A DNA stretch of 64,000 nucleotides, taken from contig UBMI01000022.1 in assembly GCA_900466475.1 (NCBI GenBank), positions 62,001 to 126,000 on the forward strand, in the 5' to 3' direction. The translations under genes were made by a program, and so were the position numbers. The stretch comes from Hyphomicrobiales bacterium. GTDB lineage: Bacteria > Pseudomonadota > Alphaproteobacteria > Rhizobiales > Rhizobiaceae. Position 1 is the stretch's first letter. The number at the start of each line of letters is the position of its first letter. Below are positions 33,800 through 42,872 of this stretch, piece after piece. The notes under the pieces are model-generated. The model did not search any database. It saw nothing but the letters and a program-made list of their open reading frames with translations, and had not been told where the DNA came from.

Positions 33800-35131
33800 T
33801 CACTTCTTCAAGAGATCCTGCATTCCGGCCTTGGTGTGAGCCAGCGCATCGTCGAGGTTCTGCTGGCCCGACCAGTAGCCGGTGAATTCCTTGGCCTGCA
33901 GTTCATAGACGGAGAGTGCGTTGGCCGACGTGGCACCATTCATCACGTAGCCGTATTTGCTGGCGAACTCGCCGAGCTTGACGAGATCGGGACGTTCCTT
34001 GGCGACTTTCGCCACAACGTCAGGCGTAAGGGCTGGCGAACCGCCCTTTCGGGCATAGAGCAAGGCGGCATCCTCTGTCGCCAGCCATTTCAGGAACTTG
34101 ACGGCGCCGTCCTTGTTCTTGGCGTTCTTATTGAGGCCGAGGCCAAGGCCGTGAATATGGTCGGCGCGGCTATCCGGCCCGGCCGGCGGCGCCACGATAC
34201 CGGTGACCTCGGCGACGGCAGGGGTTTTCTCGGCACTGGTGAGATCCGCGGCAGCGGCGTTCCACTGAAGGGCCGTTGCCGCCTGACCGGAACCGAACGC
34301 GGCATTGGTCTCGGCATATTCGTAGCTCAGCGAATCCTTGGGCGAAGCGCCAGCGTCGTAAAGCTTCTTGTAGAGTTCGAGGCCAGTCTTGTAGGCGTTG
34401 GAATCGACGGTGATATTGCCCTCTTCATCGGTCCAGTTTCCACCGTAGGAGCGTGGCAAGGACTGAAACACCATCATGTTGAAGAGCAGGTTCTTCATCT
34501 GCAGGACCGTGCCATAGCGCACGGGGCTTTCGGGATTGACCTGCTTGGAGAAATAGAGAGCCGTCGCCGCCCAATCGTCCCAGGTCCAACTGTCCGGATC
34601 CTTCGGCTGCAATTCCTTGCCGAGATACTGCTTGGCGATTTCGGCATATTTCTTCTTGGCCGCATCGTCCTTCATCAGCGCATCGATCAGATCCTTGCGG
34701 TAATACATGAAATGCAGCGACAGGTCCGTCGGCACGCCGTACTGCTTGCCGTCGAACTGCATGGTCTTCAGCACGGATTCGCCAAACGTCTTGGCAGCGC
34801 CATCGCCGAGATCGACGGGTTCCATATACGGCGCGTAACGGCCGATCGAGTAGGTAGCGACGAGATTGATATCAAAGGCGGTCGAGCCCGCTGCCATGTC
34901 GGCCTGCAGCTTGTCGAAGAAGCCCTCCCGGTTGAAGAACAAAAGCTCTACCTTGTCGGCATCGCTGATACCGGCTGTCTTGTTGTATTCTTCGACGGTT
35001 GCGCGCAGCGCTGTCTCTTCCGAGCCGCCCGGCCAGCCGAGAACGGTGACTGTCGCGTTGGACGTACCAGGCAGAGCAACGCTTGCGAGAAGTACGGCAA
35101 GCGCGGATAGGGTCGTTCTGTTCAATGTCAT
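33800..35131 (-). CDS. CUT1 substrate-binding protein
   Basis: Periplasmic binding protein of 443 residues. The signal peptide ends near SNA-TV (about residue 26), and the mature start VTVLGWPGGSEETALRATVEEY is typical of sugar SBPs. Later features include GVPTDLSLHFMYYRKDLIDAL and LQMKNLLFNMMVF. The ATG has GAGGGA upstream. It lies 50 bp behind the NanE-NanK gene in the same direction. Ligand unknown; an N-acetylmannosamine- or sialic-acid-related sugar is suggested by context. Confidence 0.9.
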   Translation of the reverse strand: MTLNRTTLSALAVLLASVALPGTSNATVTVLGWPGGSEETALRATVEEYNKTAGISDADKVELLFFNREGFFDKLQADMAAGSTAFDINLVATYSIGRYAPYMEPVDLGDGAAKTFGESVLKTMQFDGKQYGVPTDLSLHFMYYRKDLIDALMKDDAAKKKYAEIAKQYLGKELQPKDPDSWTWDDWAATALYFSKQVNPESPVRYGTVLQMKNLLFNMMVFQSLPRSYGGNWTDEEGNITVDSNAYKTGLELYKKLYDAGASPKDSLSYEYAETNAAFGSGQAATALQWNAAAADLTSAEKTPAVAEVTGIVAPPAGPDSRADHIHGLGLGLNKNAKNKDGAVKFLKWLATEDAALLYARKGGSPALTPDVVAKVAKERPDLVKLGEFASKYGYVMNGATSANALSVYELQAKEFTGYWSGQQNLDDALAHTKAGMQDLLKK

Positions 35132-35181
35132 CGTAGTTCCCTCTTTTTTGTTAGGTTAGGATCGATATCTTTCGGAATTCG

Positions 35182-36699
35182 TCAGTCACCCTGAACTGCA
35201 AGGCTCGCCACGCCGATGATACCCGCACGGCTGCCGAGCTTGGCGGCCACCAGAACAGGCGTCAGCCTGGGATCGACACCCGCAAAACAATTGCGCATGC
35301 GGTCGAGATAACCGGATGCAAGGCCGATGCCGCCACCGATGACGATATGCGTCGGATCGAGCATCATCTTGATGTCACGGCAGAGCGTTGCCGCACGAAA
35401 TGCCGATTGCGAGACGATCTCGCCAGCCCAGGTCTCGCCGCGGTCGGCCTGCTCGAACACTTCGGCTGCGGTACCCGGGTGCCCCGCCTTTAGGGCCTCC
35501 GCCGCGATCCAACGGCCAGACGTCTGATCTTCAAGCGGCGACTGCCCGGCGGACGGACCACGGATCAGCCCGAAATGGCCGGCAAGCCCGGTTAGCGCAC
35601 GACCATTGACGATAATGCCGCCGCCGATGCCGGTCGAGATGGTCAGGAACACGAGATCGCCACCACTACCGGCGCCAAACCGATATTCTCCCCAAGCAGC
35701 CGCCTGCGCATCGTTGATCGCAAAAACCGGTTTGCCGAAAGCGGCGCTTGCCCTATCAACCAACGGATAGCGGTCGGGGATCCCGAGCGTTGCCGGGTTG
35801 AGCGCAGACCAGCATCCGTCCTGAATGAAGCCGGTGACGGCAATACCGACGTGGGAATAGCGATCCGCCCACGATCGAGTAGAGCTGGCAATCGTAGCAA
35901 GCCACGCATCCGGACCTGCTTCCCGTGCCGTCGGCACCGTCATTTCATCCAGCACGTCACTGCCTCTGACGAGCGCGGCCATCGTCTTCGTGCCACCAAT
36001 ATCGATGGCAAGCGTCGTCCGCAGGCTTTCGGCATCATAGGCCGCGGCAACGGCATCGCGAAACCACGAGGTCACATGCTCGGTGCGGGTGATCGCCGAG
36101 CCCACGACGACGGCGAATGCTCCGGCGTCGGCGGCACTTGCCGCCTGCTCGGGCGTGCGAATGCGCCCCTCGGCAATTACATAGGGTGTGAGTGCTCGCA
36201 TCGCTCTGATCAGGTCGATATCCGGATCGACGGGCTCAGGCCCGCCGACATAGCCGGAAAGCGTTGTGCCAACGAAATCGACCCCGGCTGCCAAAGCGTT
36301 GCGCGCGTCTTCGAGGTTCGAGCAGTCTGCCATCGTCAGCTTGCCGCGTGCCCTGACAGCCTTGACCAGCGCTTCTATGGATGCCGGCCGAACGCGATCC
36401 GTCGCATCGAAGGCGATGATGTCGGCGCCGGCATCCGCCAGCGCTTCGGCATCGGCAACGAAGGGCGTGATCCGCACCGGACTGTCATCGAGATCGCGCT
36501 TGACGATGCCGATGATCGGTACAGTCACAGCGGGGCGTACCGCTTTCACGTAGCCGACGGATTCGATCCGCAATGCCTTTGCACCCGCATCGACGGCGGC
36601 TCTCGCAAATCCAATGACGAATTCAGCCGTGTCCGTCGGCCCGCCGGGAACCGGCTGGCAGGAAACGATAAGGCTTTTCTTGATGTCGTCGCGCTGCAA
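35182..36699 (-). CDS. nanEK: bifunctional N-acetylmannosamine-6-phosphate epimerase / ROK kinase fusion
   Basis: A fusion of about 505 residues. Residues 1-225 form a NanE-type TIM barrel (SLIVSCQPV, GYVKAVRPAVTVPIIGIVKRD, ADCSN, GGPEP, VIAEGRI, VVVGSAITR), which epimerises ManNAc-6-P to GlcNAc-6-P. Residues 233-505 form a ROK kinase (LAIDIGGTKTMAAL, GIAVTGFI, GIGGGIIVNG) expected to phosphorylate ManNAc. The ROK zinc cysteine cluster (CxCGxxGCxE) is missing. GGAG lies 8 bases before a TTG at 36699, which I take as the start; a GTG at 36708 also exists. Fused NanE-NanK is known in some bacteria; the assignment to ManNAc is by homology. Confidence 0.88.
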   Translation of the reverse strand: MQRDDIKKSLIVSCQPVPGGPTDTAEFVIGFARAAVDAGAKALRIESVGYVKAVRPAVTVPIIGIVKRDLDDSPVRITPFVADAEALADAGADIIAFDATDRVRPASIEALVKAVRARGKLTMADCSNLEDARNALAAGVDFVGTTLSGYVGGPEPVDPDIDLIRAMRALTPYVIAEGRIRTPEQAASAADAGAFAVVVGSAITRTEHVTSWFRDAVAAAYDAESLRTTLAIDIGGTKTMAALVRGSDVLDEMTVPTAREAGPDAWLATIASSTRSWADRYSHVGIAVTGFIQDGCWSALNPATLGIPDRYPLVDRASAAFGKPVFAINDAQAAAWGEYRFGAGSGGDLVFLTISTGIGGGIIVNGRALTGLAGHFGLIRGPSAGQSPLEDQTSGRWIAAEALKAGHPGTAAEVFEQADRGETWAGEIVSQSAFRAATLCRDIKMMLDPTHIVIGGGIGLASGYLDRMRNCFAGVDPRLTPVLVAAKLGSRAGIIGVASLAVQGD

Positions 36700-36749
36700 T
36701 CGTGACACTCCATTTCAGCATCACGATAATTGGAAAGTACCAGATTACA

Positions 36750-36766
36750 ACCAGTTTATGACTGGT
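36750..36766. promoter_or_regulatory. HutC-type operator before nanEK
   Basis: ACCAGT-TTATG-ACTGGT is a perfect inverted repeat just after the start region of the intergenic gap between the GntR gene and nanEK. It contains the ACTGGTAT half site also seen at 37566-37575. This is the expected kind of site for the adjacent UTRA-type GntR regulator. Confidence 0.5.
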
Positions 36767-36767
36767 A

Positions 36768-37517
36768 TCATCGCGTTAGCTCGAACACGAAGTCATAAAC
36801 ATCGCCCTTGTAGCGGCTCTCGCAATATTCGACGATCTGCCCATCACCGAGAAAACAGCGGCGCTCCGTCATCAGCAGCGGCGCTCCGGCTTCGCAATGG
36901 AGATATTGCGCATCCTCCGCGGAGGCCGCCCGCGAACGCATACGCTGAACGGCACGCTGAGGAAGAAACCCGCGTGCTTCCAGCGCCTGGTAAAGGGAAT
37001 CGCCGACCAGGCTTGCCGACGGAATGAAGCGAACGGGGACCGTTGATATCTCCACGGCAATCGGCACGCCATCGGCTGTGCGGATGCGCTTCATGCGCAG
37101 GATATGGCTGTTTCCAGCCACACCGAGCGCCATCATTTCCGTGGGGGACGGTCGGCTTATCTGCTTGGAAAGCCATATACATCCGGGAGTAAGCCCGCGC
37201 GCGAGGATATCCTCCGAGAAGCTCGTGAGTGTGGAAAGAGACTTTTCGACCCGTGATCCGACCTCGGTCTTGAAACCGTGGCGGCGATTGAGGAAGCCCT
37301 CCTCCTCAAGCAGCGCGAGCGCCTTGCGTATCGTCACGCGCGAAAGCGACAGGGCTTCCGCAAGCACCCGCTCTCCGGGCAGAACGGCGCCTGCCTTGAC
37401 CGCATTCGAAAGGATCGCAGTTTCGATCGCCGACTTTAGCCGCTTGTAGAGCGGCAGACCCGATGCCGAGGCCTGTAACTCCTTGCCGATCACGTCGATC
37501 AGTTCATCCGTCGCCAT
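36768..37517 (-). CDS. GntR-family regulator, HutC/UTRA subfamily
   Basis: Regulator of 249 residues. The winged helix (about residues 17-85) contains GAVLPGERVLAEALSLSRVTIRKAL. A UTRA domain follows, with VEISTVPVRFIPSASLVGDSLYQAL and a C-terminal RYKGDVYDFVFEL. It is upstream of nanEK by 59 bp on the same strand, with candidate operators at both the 5' end of its own gene (37566-37575) and before nanEK. It likely represses the operon and responds to an amino-sugar phosphate. Confidence 0.9.
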   Translation of the reverse strand: MATDELIDVIGKELQASASGLPLYKRLKSAIETAILSNAVKAGAVLPGERVLAEALSLSRVTIRKALALLEEEGFLNRRHGFKTEVGSRVEKSLSTLTSFSEDILARGLTPGCIWLSKQISRPSPTEMMALGVAGNSHILRMKRIRTADGVPIAVEISTVPVRFIPSASLVGDSLYQALEARGFLPQRAVQRMRSRAASAEDAQYLHCEAGAPLLMTERRCFLGDGQIVEYCESRYKGDVYDFVFELTR

Positions 37518-37565
37518 AGCGTTCCCGATGCTCTCAAAATTTTTCTGCGAAATCCCTCTGGATCT

Positions 37566-37575
37566 ATACTGGTAT
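37566..37575. promoter_or_regulatory. candidate GntR autoregulatory site
   Basis: ATACTGGTAT is a perfect ATAC-TG-GTAT palindrome about 50 bp upstream of the UTRA-type GntR gene. It shares ACTGGTAT with the site before nanEK. Confidence 0.4.
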
Positions 37576-37640
37576 TAAGATGATGGGGCAATCGCCTTGC
37601 TCGCAACCAGTTTTCCACAGACAGTTCCAAACCTGCCCAT

Positions 37641-37669
37641 TTGACAGATATCCTACAAGTGGATATGTA
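37641..37669 (+). promoter_or_regulatory. promoter with embedded operator for the FCD-regulator operon
   Basis: TTGACA (37641-37646), a 17-base gap and TATGTA (37664-37669) form a good sigma-70-type promoter about 40 bp before the gene. The palindrome ATATCC-TACAAGT-GGATAT (37648-37666) fills the space between the hexamers. Occupancy would exclude RNA polymerase, which fits autorepression by the FCD-type GntR regulator. Confidence 0.65.
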
Positions 37670-37707
37670 GCTCCCATCCTATCGGCGAGGAGAAGAGAAG
37701 ATCGGGC

Positions 37708-38451
37708 ATGGCGTTGAAATCGATGAAGCCGCTGACACGCGCACCGCTGCTGCATGTATCCGTGCAGGAAAGCCTGCGCGCTTACGTCCATGATAACGGC
37801 CTGGCGCCGGGAACAATGTTGCCTGCCGAGGGAGAGCTCGCCGCCCAGCTCGGCGTCAGCCGCAATTCGCTGCGCGAAGGCATCAAGGCGCTGGAATCGC
37901 TCGGAGTTCTGGAGACGCGGCGCGGCGTCGGCATCTTCGTGAAGGCCTTTTCCTTCGAGCCGCTTTTAGACAACCTTGCCTATGGCCTTGGCGGAGCGTT
38001 GCGACAGATCGAAGAAGTGATCGAAATCCGCCGCACGCTTGAGGTGGGATTGATCGGCAAGACGATCGAGATGATCGGCGCCGAGGATCTCGCCGAGCTG
38101 CGTGCGACCGTCAACCGGATGCGTGTCCATGCCGAACGCGGCGAAACCTTCGCCGAGGATGACCAGCTGTTCCACCGGCTGCTGTTTCGCTGCCAGGACA
38201 ATGAGACGCTCGTGCGACTGATCGATGTCTTCTGGCTCGCTTTCTACAAGGCATCGGATTTCGTCAACCTCGAGAATATCGATCCGATGGCGACCTGGCG
38301 GGATCACGCCGCAATTGTCGATGCGATCGAGGCGAAGGATCTGGAGGAAGCGCGCAAGCGCATGGATCGCCACTACGAGGGCATTGCCCGAGTGATTGCC
38401 AACAACAAGACAAGTTCAAACGTGGGAGGAACACATGAAAAGACTGTCTAG
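37708..38451 (+). CDS. GntR-family regulator, FadR/FCD subfamily (NanR class)
   Basis: Regulator of 247 residues. The winged helix (about residues 14-80) contains LPAEGELAAQLGVSRNSLREGIKAL. An all-helical FCD domain (about 90-225) carries the metal/ligand residues of the family (DDQLFHRLLF, RDHAAIVDAIEA, RMDRHYEG). E. coli NanR, the sialic acid repressor, belongs to this group. Its stop codon overlaps the start of the downstream binding-protein gene by 17 bases, so the regulator and transporter are co-transcribed from the promoter at 37641. Confidence 0.9.
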   Translation: MALKSMKPLTRAPLLHVSVQESLRAYVHDNGLAPGTMLPAEGELAAQLGVSRNSLREGIKALESLGVLETRRGVGIFVKAFSFEPLLDNLAYGLGGALRQIEEVIEIRRTLEVGLIGKTIEMIGAEDLAELRATVNRMRVHAERGETFAEDDQLFHRLLFRCQDNETLVRLIDVFWLAFYKASDFVNLENIDPMATWRDHAAIVDAIEAKDLEEARKRMDRHYEGIARVIANNKTSSNVGGTHEKTV

Positions 38452-40033
38452 ATTATCCGTAGCGGCGCTCGGCGCCATGCTGTCGACGGTTGCCGTTCCG
38501 GCACTTGTCGCTTCGGCCATCGCAACACAGGCTGAGGCCGCCACGCTATCTGGCGGTTTCGATGTCGGTCCAGGCGGTTTCCAGGGTAATTTCAATCCGC
38601 TCGCCGCGACCTCCGGTTTCACCTGGCTCAGCGTTTATTACGAACCGCTCATTACCTATGACGAGAAATTGCAGAAGGTCGTCGGCGCACTGGCCAGCTC
38701 CTATGAGGTCAGCCCGGACCAGATGACCTACACGTTCAAGCTGGCGGATGCCAAATGGCACGACGGCAAGCCGTTTACCGCCAAGGACGCAAAGTTCACC
38801 ATGGGCCTTGCGATGGATGCAAAAACCGGCTCGGTGCTCGCAGCACGCCTGAAGGCCGTCTCGTCGGTCGTGGCGCCGGATGACCACACCGTCGTCATCA
38901 AGCTCAGCGCACCGAGCGGCAGTCTGCTCGATACGATGACCAAGGTGATGATGCTGCCGGAGCATGCGCTCTCCTCGATCCCGGCAGACCAATTGGCGAA
39001 GAGCACATGGTGGTCCACCACCCCGATCGGCACCGGTCCGTTCAAGTTTACCAAATACGTTTCGGATCAATATGTCGAACTTGCCGCCAACACCGACTAT
39101 CGCGGTGGCAAGCCTGCACTGGAGCGCGTCATCAATCGCTATTTCGCCAATCCGGCAGCCGCTATTGCGGCGCTGAGATCCGGCGAGATCCAGTTCACCT
39201 ATGTCGATTCCAACGACGTCCCGACCTTCAAGGACAACAAGGACTTCAAGGTCATCGAAGGTGACTCCTTCGTGGTCAACTATCTTGGCTTCAATCACGA
39301 TTCGCCGATCTGGAAGGATGTGCGGGTCCGCAAGGCGGTGATGTATGCGATCAATCGCGATGCCATCATCAAGAGCCTCTATGGCGGCGCGGCCAAACCC
39401 GCCAACTGCGCCTACGTTGCCGAGCAACTGATACCGCAGGGCATCGACAACTATGCCTATGATCCGGAGAAGGCCAAGCAACTGTTGACGGAAGCAGGCT
39501 GGGATCAGATCAACGGCGGCAAACCGATCACGCTTCTGACCTACTACACCACGCCTTTGGCGACCAATGTCCTTGCAGCAGTCCAGGCCATGCTTGCCCA
39601 GGTCGGCATCAATATCGTTCCGCGTGCCGTCGATACGCCGACCTATAACAGCATCGTGCTGAACGCGACGCCGGATATCGCCCAATTCCAGATGGTCTAT
39701 GCCGGGCTTCAGAACGGACCGGATGCCGGAAGCATCAATGTCGGCCTCAACGAGAAGCAGATTCCGCCGGCCGGACCGAACGTCGCCAGAGTTCGCATGC
39801 CTGACCTTTCGAAGGCACTCGATACGGCGCTTGGCGAACCGGACATCGCCAAGCGGGATGCGGCCTATCAGGACGTCTGCAAGGTGATGAACACCAACCT
39901 CCCCTGGGCGACGCTCTGGGTCGCCAATCGCTACGGCGTCGTCTCGGCCAAGGTGAAGGATTTCGTCTGGACGCCTGCGCCGGGCGGCGGCCCTTATCAG
40001 GCCGACCCGCAGAAATGGTCGGTCGCCGAATAG
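38435..40033 (+). CDS. peptide/nickel-type ABC substrate-binding protein (SBP_bac_5)
   Basis: Periplasmic protein of 532 residues. The signal peptide is about 33 residues (ends TQAEA-AT). The family signatures are present: YEPLITYDEKLQKVVGALASSYEVSPDQMTYTF broken into its usual parts, WHDGKPFTAKD, and FNHDSPIWKDVRVRKAVMYAINRD. The ATG at 38435 has GGAGG upstream. Although the family mostly binds peptides, SatA-type members bind sialic acid. The neighbours (FCD regulator and two N-acetylneuraminate lyase/DapA-family genes) make a sugar acid the more likely ligand here, which is inference. Confidence 0.9.
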   Translation: MKRLSRLSVAALGAMLSTVAVPALVASAIATQAEAATLSGGFDVGPGGFQGNFNPLAATSGFTWLSVYYEPLITYDEKLQKVVGALASSYEVSPDQMTYTFKLADAKWHDGKPFTAKDAKFTMGLAMDAKTGSVLAARLKAVSSVVAPDDHTVVIKLSAPSGSLLDTMTKVMMLPEHALSSIPADQLAKSTWWSTTPIGTGPFKFTKYVSDQYVELAANTDYRGGKPALERVINRYFANPAAAIAALRSGEIQFTYVDSNDVPTFKDNKDFKVIEGDSFVVNYLGFNHDSPIWKDVRVRKAVMYAINRDAIIKSLYGGAAKPANCAYVAEQLIPQGIDNYAYDPEKAKQLLTEAGWDQINGGKPITLLTYYTTPLATNVLAAVQAMLAQVGINIVPRAVDTPTYNSIVLNATPDIAQFQMVYAGLQNGPDAGSINVGLNEKQIPPAGPNVARVRMPDLSKALDTALGEPDIAKRDAAYQDVCKVMNTNLPWATLWVANRYGVVSAKVKDFVWTPAPGGGPYQADPQKWSVAE

Positions 40034-40051
40034 GCGTTTCCGCAAAGCTAA

Positions 40052-40071
40052 AGGGTGGCTTTGGCCACCCT
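40052..40071 (+). terminator. intercistronic stem-loop after binding-protein gene
   Basis: AGGGTGGC-TTTG-GCCACCCT forms an 8-bp perfect stem with a 4-base loop between the binding-protein stop and the first permease. No U-run follows. Confidence 0.65.
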
Positions 40072-40087
40072 GACGGACGGATTTACG

Positions 40088-41047
40088 ATGCTCCGATACA
40101 GTCTCAGACGCCTGATGATAGGAATAGGCATGCTCATTGCGTTGAGCATGCTGATTTTCCTGATGCTGCGCCTGGCGCCAGGCGATCCGATCGATGCCTA
40201 TATCGATCCGAACATACCGATGTCGCCGGCCGATCTCGCCGATCTGCGCAGCCGCCTCGGCCTCGATCAGCCGCTTCCCCTCCAGTATCTCGGCTGGCTG
40301 CAGCAGGCGCTGACGGGCAATCTTGGCTATTCGATCAAGCGTCTCGACCAGCCGGTTCTCGGCCTGGTTCTATCGCGGATCGGTCCGACGGTGCTGTTGA
40401 TGGGCACTGCACTTGTCTTTGCCGTCATTGCCGGCATCGCCTTTGGGGTGATCAGCGCGGTCCGCCGTAATTCCATCGCCGATCTCTCCCTGTCTATCGT
40501 TGCGCTCGCCGGCATTTCGAGCCCGGCATTTCTCAGCGCGCTGATCGGCCTCTATGTTTTCTCGGTCCGGCTGCACTGGATGCCCTCAGGCGGCATGCTG
40601 ACCCCTGGCGAGGAATTTTCGATTGGCGATCTCCTGCATCACCTGATCCTGCCGGCCGCCCTTCTGTCTGTCGCACAGGGCGCATTGATCATGCGCTACA
40701 TGCGCGCTTCGCTGCTCGAAGTCCTGAACCAGGATTATGTCCGCACGGCGCGGGCCAAGGGCGTCCACAAGTTCTGGGTGATCGCCAAGCATGCCTTGCG
40801 CAATGCACTCCTTCCGATCGTGACGCTGGTCGGCTCGACCATCGGCCTTGCGATTGGCGGCGCCATTTTCATCGAGAGTGTCTTCAACTGGCCGGGCATG
40901 GGGCTTCTGCTGGTCGATGCCGTGCAGACCCGTGATTACCCGGTCATCATGGGAGCAACACTCATCATCGGCGCTTGCGTCATCGTCGTCAATCTTCTGA
41001 CCGACATCACTTATGCGGTCGTCGATCCGCGCATCAAGGTGGGCTGA
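40088..41047 (+). CDS. peptide-type ABC permease, DppB class
   Basis: Inner-membrane permease of 319 residues. The N-terminal helix is LMIGIGMLIALSMLIFLMLRLAPGDP, ending in the conserved APGDP of DppB/OppB. The coupling loop is RTARAKGVHKFWVIAKHALRN, and FIESVFNWPGMG is the usual late motif. The ATG at 40088 is chosen because the protein then begins MLRYSLRR as in homologues; upstream codons overlap the stem-loop. Confidence 0.92.
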   Translation: MLRYSLRRLMIGIGMLIALSMLIFLMLRLAPGDPIDAYIDPNIPMSPADLADLRSRLGLDQPLPLQYLGWLQQALTGNLGYSIKRLDQPVLGLVLSRIGPTVLLMGTALVFAVIAGIAFGVISAVRRNSIADLSLSIVALAGISSPAFLSALIGLYVFSVRLHWMPSGGMLTPGEEFSIGDLLHHLILPAALLSVAQGALIMRYMRASLLEVLNQDYVRTARAKGVHKFWVIAKHALRNALLPIVTLVGSTIGLAIGGAIFIESVFNWPGMGLLLVDAVQTRDYPVIMGATLIIGACVIVVNLLTDITYAVVDPRIKVG

Positions 41048-41048
41048 C

Positions 41049-41927
41049 ATGCTGGCACGCTCTCCGCAATCCCGCAGCCCGGGGCCACTTGCCCGCGCCT
41101 TCGAACGCTTTCTGCACAATCGCGCCGCCGTTGCCGGCGTCTGCATCGCAGTTCCCATGCTGGCGCTGATCCTCTCCTACCCGCTGTGGTGGACTTTCCA
41201 GCCGAATGACATCGATCTCCTGGCGATGAACAGCGGTCCGACGATGACGCACTGGTTCGGAACCGACGGTGTCGGCCGCGATGTCTTTGCGCGGGTGCTG
41301 GAAGGCGGCAGGATTTCGCTGCTGGTTGCCGTCGCATCGACGGCTCTTTCCGCGGTCATCGGCTTTCTTTTCGGAGCCATCTCCGCGCTTGCCGGACGCT
41401 GGGCCGATGCAGCCTCCATGCGCTTCGTCGATCTGGTGATGACCCTGCCGCCCGTCATCTTCCTGCTCGTGCTTGCCTCGATTGCGGGCACCGGCATCTG
41501 GCCGACGGTCATCGTCATCTCGCTCCTCTCATGGCCCTTGCTTGCGCGCATGATCCGCTCCCGACTGCTGGAATTGCGCGAGCGCGACTTCGTCATGGCC
41601 GCGCGCGGCATGGGTGCCGGCATCGGCCACCTGCTCTTCCGCCATGGCCTGCCGAATTCGATCGATATTCTTGTGGTCTATGCCACGCTGCAGATCGCCA
41701 ATGCCATCCTGCTCGAGGCGGGCCTGTCTTTCCTCGGTCTCGGTATCGCACCGCCGGCGGCAAGCTGGGGCAACATGCTGAATGCGGCCCGCTCGACCGC
41801 GGTGCTCGAACAATATCCGTGGCAATGGCTCTTCCCCGGTGCCGCGCTGATCCTTGCCGTGCTTGCAATCAACTTCATTGGCGATGGCCTCAGAGATGCC
41901 TTCGACCCTCGTGCCGAACTGAACTGA
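41049..41927 (+). CDS. peptide-type ABC permease, DppC class
   Basis: Inner-membrane permease of 292 residues. It has the N-terminal extension, the HWFGTDGVGRDVFARVLEGGRISL signature of DppC/OppC (seen in pieces HWFGTDGVGRD and GGRISL), and the coupling loop MAARGMGAGIGHLLFRHGLPN. Late motif: LEAGLSFLGLGIAPP. It starts one base after the DppB-class stop, with a GGTGGG site inside that gene. Confidence 0.92.
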   Translation: MLARSPQSRSPGPLARAFERFLHNRAAVAGVCIAVPMLALILSYPLWWTFQPNDIDLLAMNSGPTMTHWFGTDGVGRDVFARVLEGGRISLLVAVASTALSAVIGFLFGAISALAGRWADAASMRFVDLVMTLPPVIFLLVLASIAGTGIWPTVIVISLLSWPLLARMIRSRLLELRERDFVMAARGMGAGIGHLLFRHGLPNSIDILVVYATLQIANAILLEAGLSFLGLGIAPPAASWGNMLNAARSTAVLEQYPWQWLFPGAALILAVLAINFIGDGLRDAFDPRAELN

Positions 41928-41946
41928 CAATCGAAAGAAAGAGAAA

Positions 41947-42864
41947 ATGACCAAATTCAAGGGCGTTGTTCCCCCCGTCGTCACGCCGCTCAATCCGGAT
42001 TTCACCGTCGACTACCCCTCCTATACACGCGTGCTGGAACATCTGATCGATGCCGGCTGCCACGGCGTATTCGTGCTGGGGTCGACGAGCGAAGTCATCT
42101 TCCATGACGAAAAGACCCGGCGTGAGATCATCGAGCATTCCGCCAAGGTGGTGAATGGGCGCGTGCCGCTGATCGTCGGCGTCATCGATCCGACCACGGA
42201 CCGCGTCATCGCCCATTCCAAGGTTGCAAAGGCGGCCGGCGCCGATGCGGTCGTGGTGACCGCACCCTTCTACACCGTTACCAGCCAGTCCGAGATCCTC
42301 GATCACTTCCGCTATATTCGCGACGCGGTGGACGTTCCGCTGGTTGCCTATGACATCCCCGTCTGCGTGCATGTCAAGCTTCAACGGCAGACCGTCGTCA
42401 CGCTCGCCAAGGAAGGCACGATCATCGGCCTCAAGGATTCCAGCGGCGACGATGGCAACTTCCGTTACGCGCTCCTCGACCTCGCCGAACACAAGGACAT
42501 CTTCCTGATGACCGGCTCCGAGATCGTCGTCGACAATGCTCTCCTGATGGGTGCGCATGGCGTCGTTCCCGGTATCGCCAATGTCGATCCCCACGGCTAC
42601 GTCCGCCTTTGGGATGCCGCCCAGCGCGGGGACTGGGTTGCCGCCAAGAAGGAGCAGGAGCGGCTTTGCCGTCTCTTCGAAATCGTTTGGGTCGCGCAGG
42701 GCCGTGTGAGCGGCGGCGCATCCGGCATCGGCGCCTTCAAGGCCGCCATGCGCAGCCTCGGCATCATCGATTCTGCCGTGATGCCGCGACCGCGCGCCGC
42801 TCTCAACGATGCCGAAACCGCACGGATCGATGCGATCCTGCGTGCAACCGGCCTTCTGAACTGA
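41947..42864 (+). CDS. dihydrodipicolinate synthase / N-acetylneuraminate lyase family aldolase (first)
   Basis: A class I (Schiff-base) aldolase of 305 residues, TIM barrel. GVFVLGSTSEV replaces the usual G-T/S-T-G-E of the pyruvate-binding loop. The catalytic Tyr is in VPLVAYDIPV (about residue 135) and the Schiff-base Lys in IGLKDSSGDD (about 163). The family includes sialic acid lyase and various sugar-acid aldolases or dehydratases. The variant loop (Ser for Gly) leaves the substrate open. It is placed between permease and ATPase genes of a transport operon. Confidence 0.87.
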   Translation: MTKFKGVVPPVVTPLNPDFTVDYPSYTRVLEHLIDAGCHGVFVLGSTSEVIFHDEKTRREIIEHSAKVVNGRVPLIVGVIDPTTDRVIAHSKVAKAAGADAVVVTAPFYTVTSQSEILDHFRYIRDAVDVPLVAYDIPVCVHVKLQRQTVVTLAKEGTIIGLKDSSGDDGNFRYALLDLAEHKDIFLMTGSEIVVDNALLMGAHGVVPGIANVDPHGYVRLWDAAQRGDWVAAKKEQERLCRLFEIVWVAQGRVSGGASGIGAFKAAMRSLGIIDSAVMPRPRAALNDAETARIDAILRATGLLN

Positions 42865-42872
42865 GAGAACTG

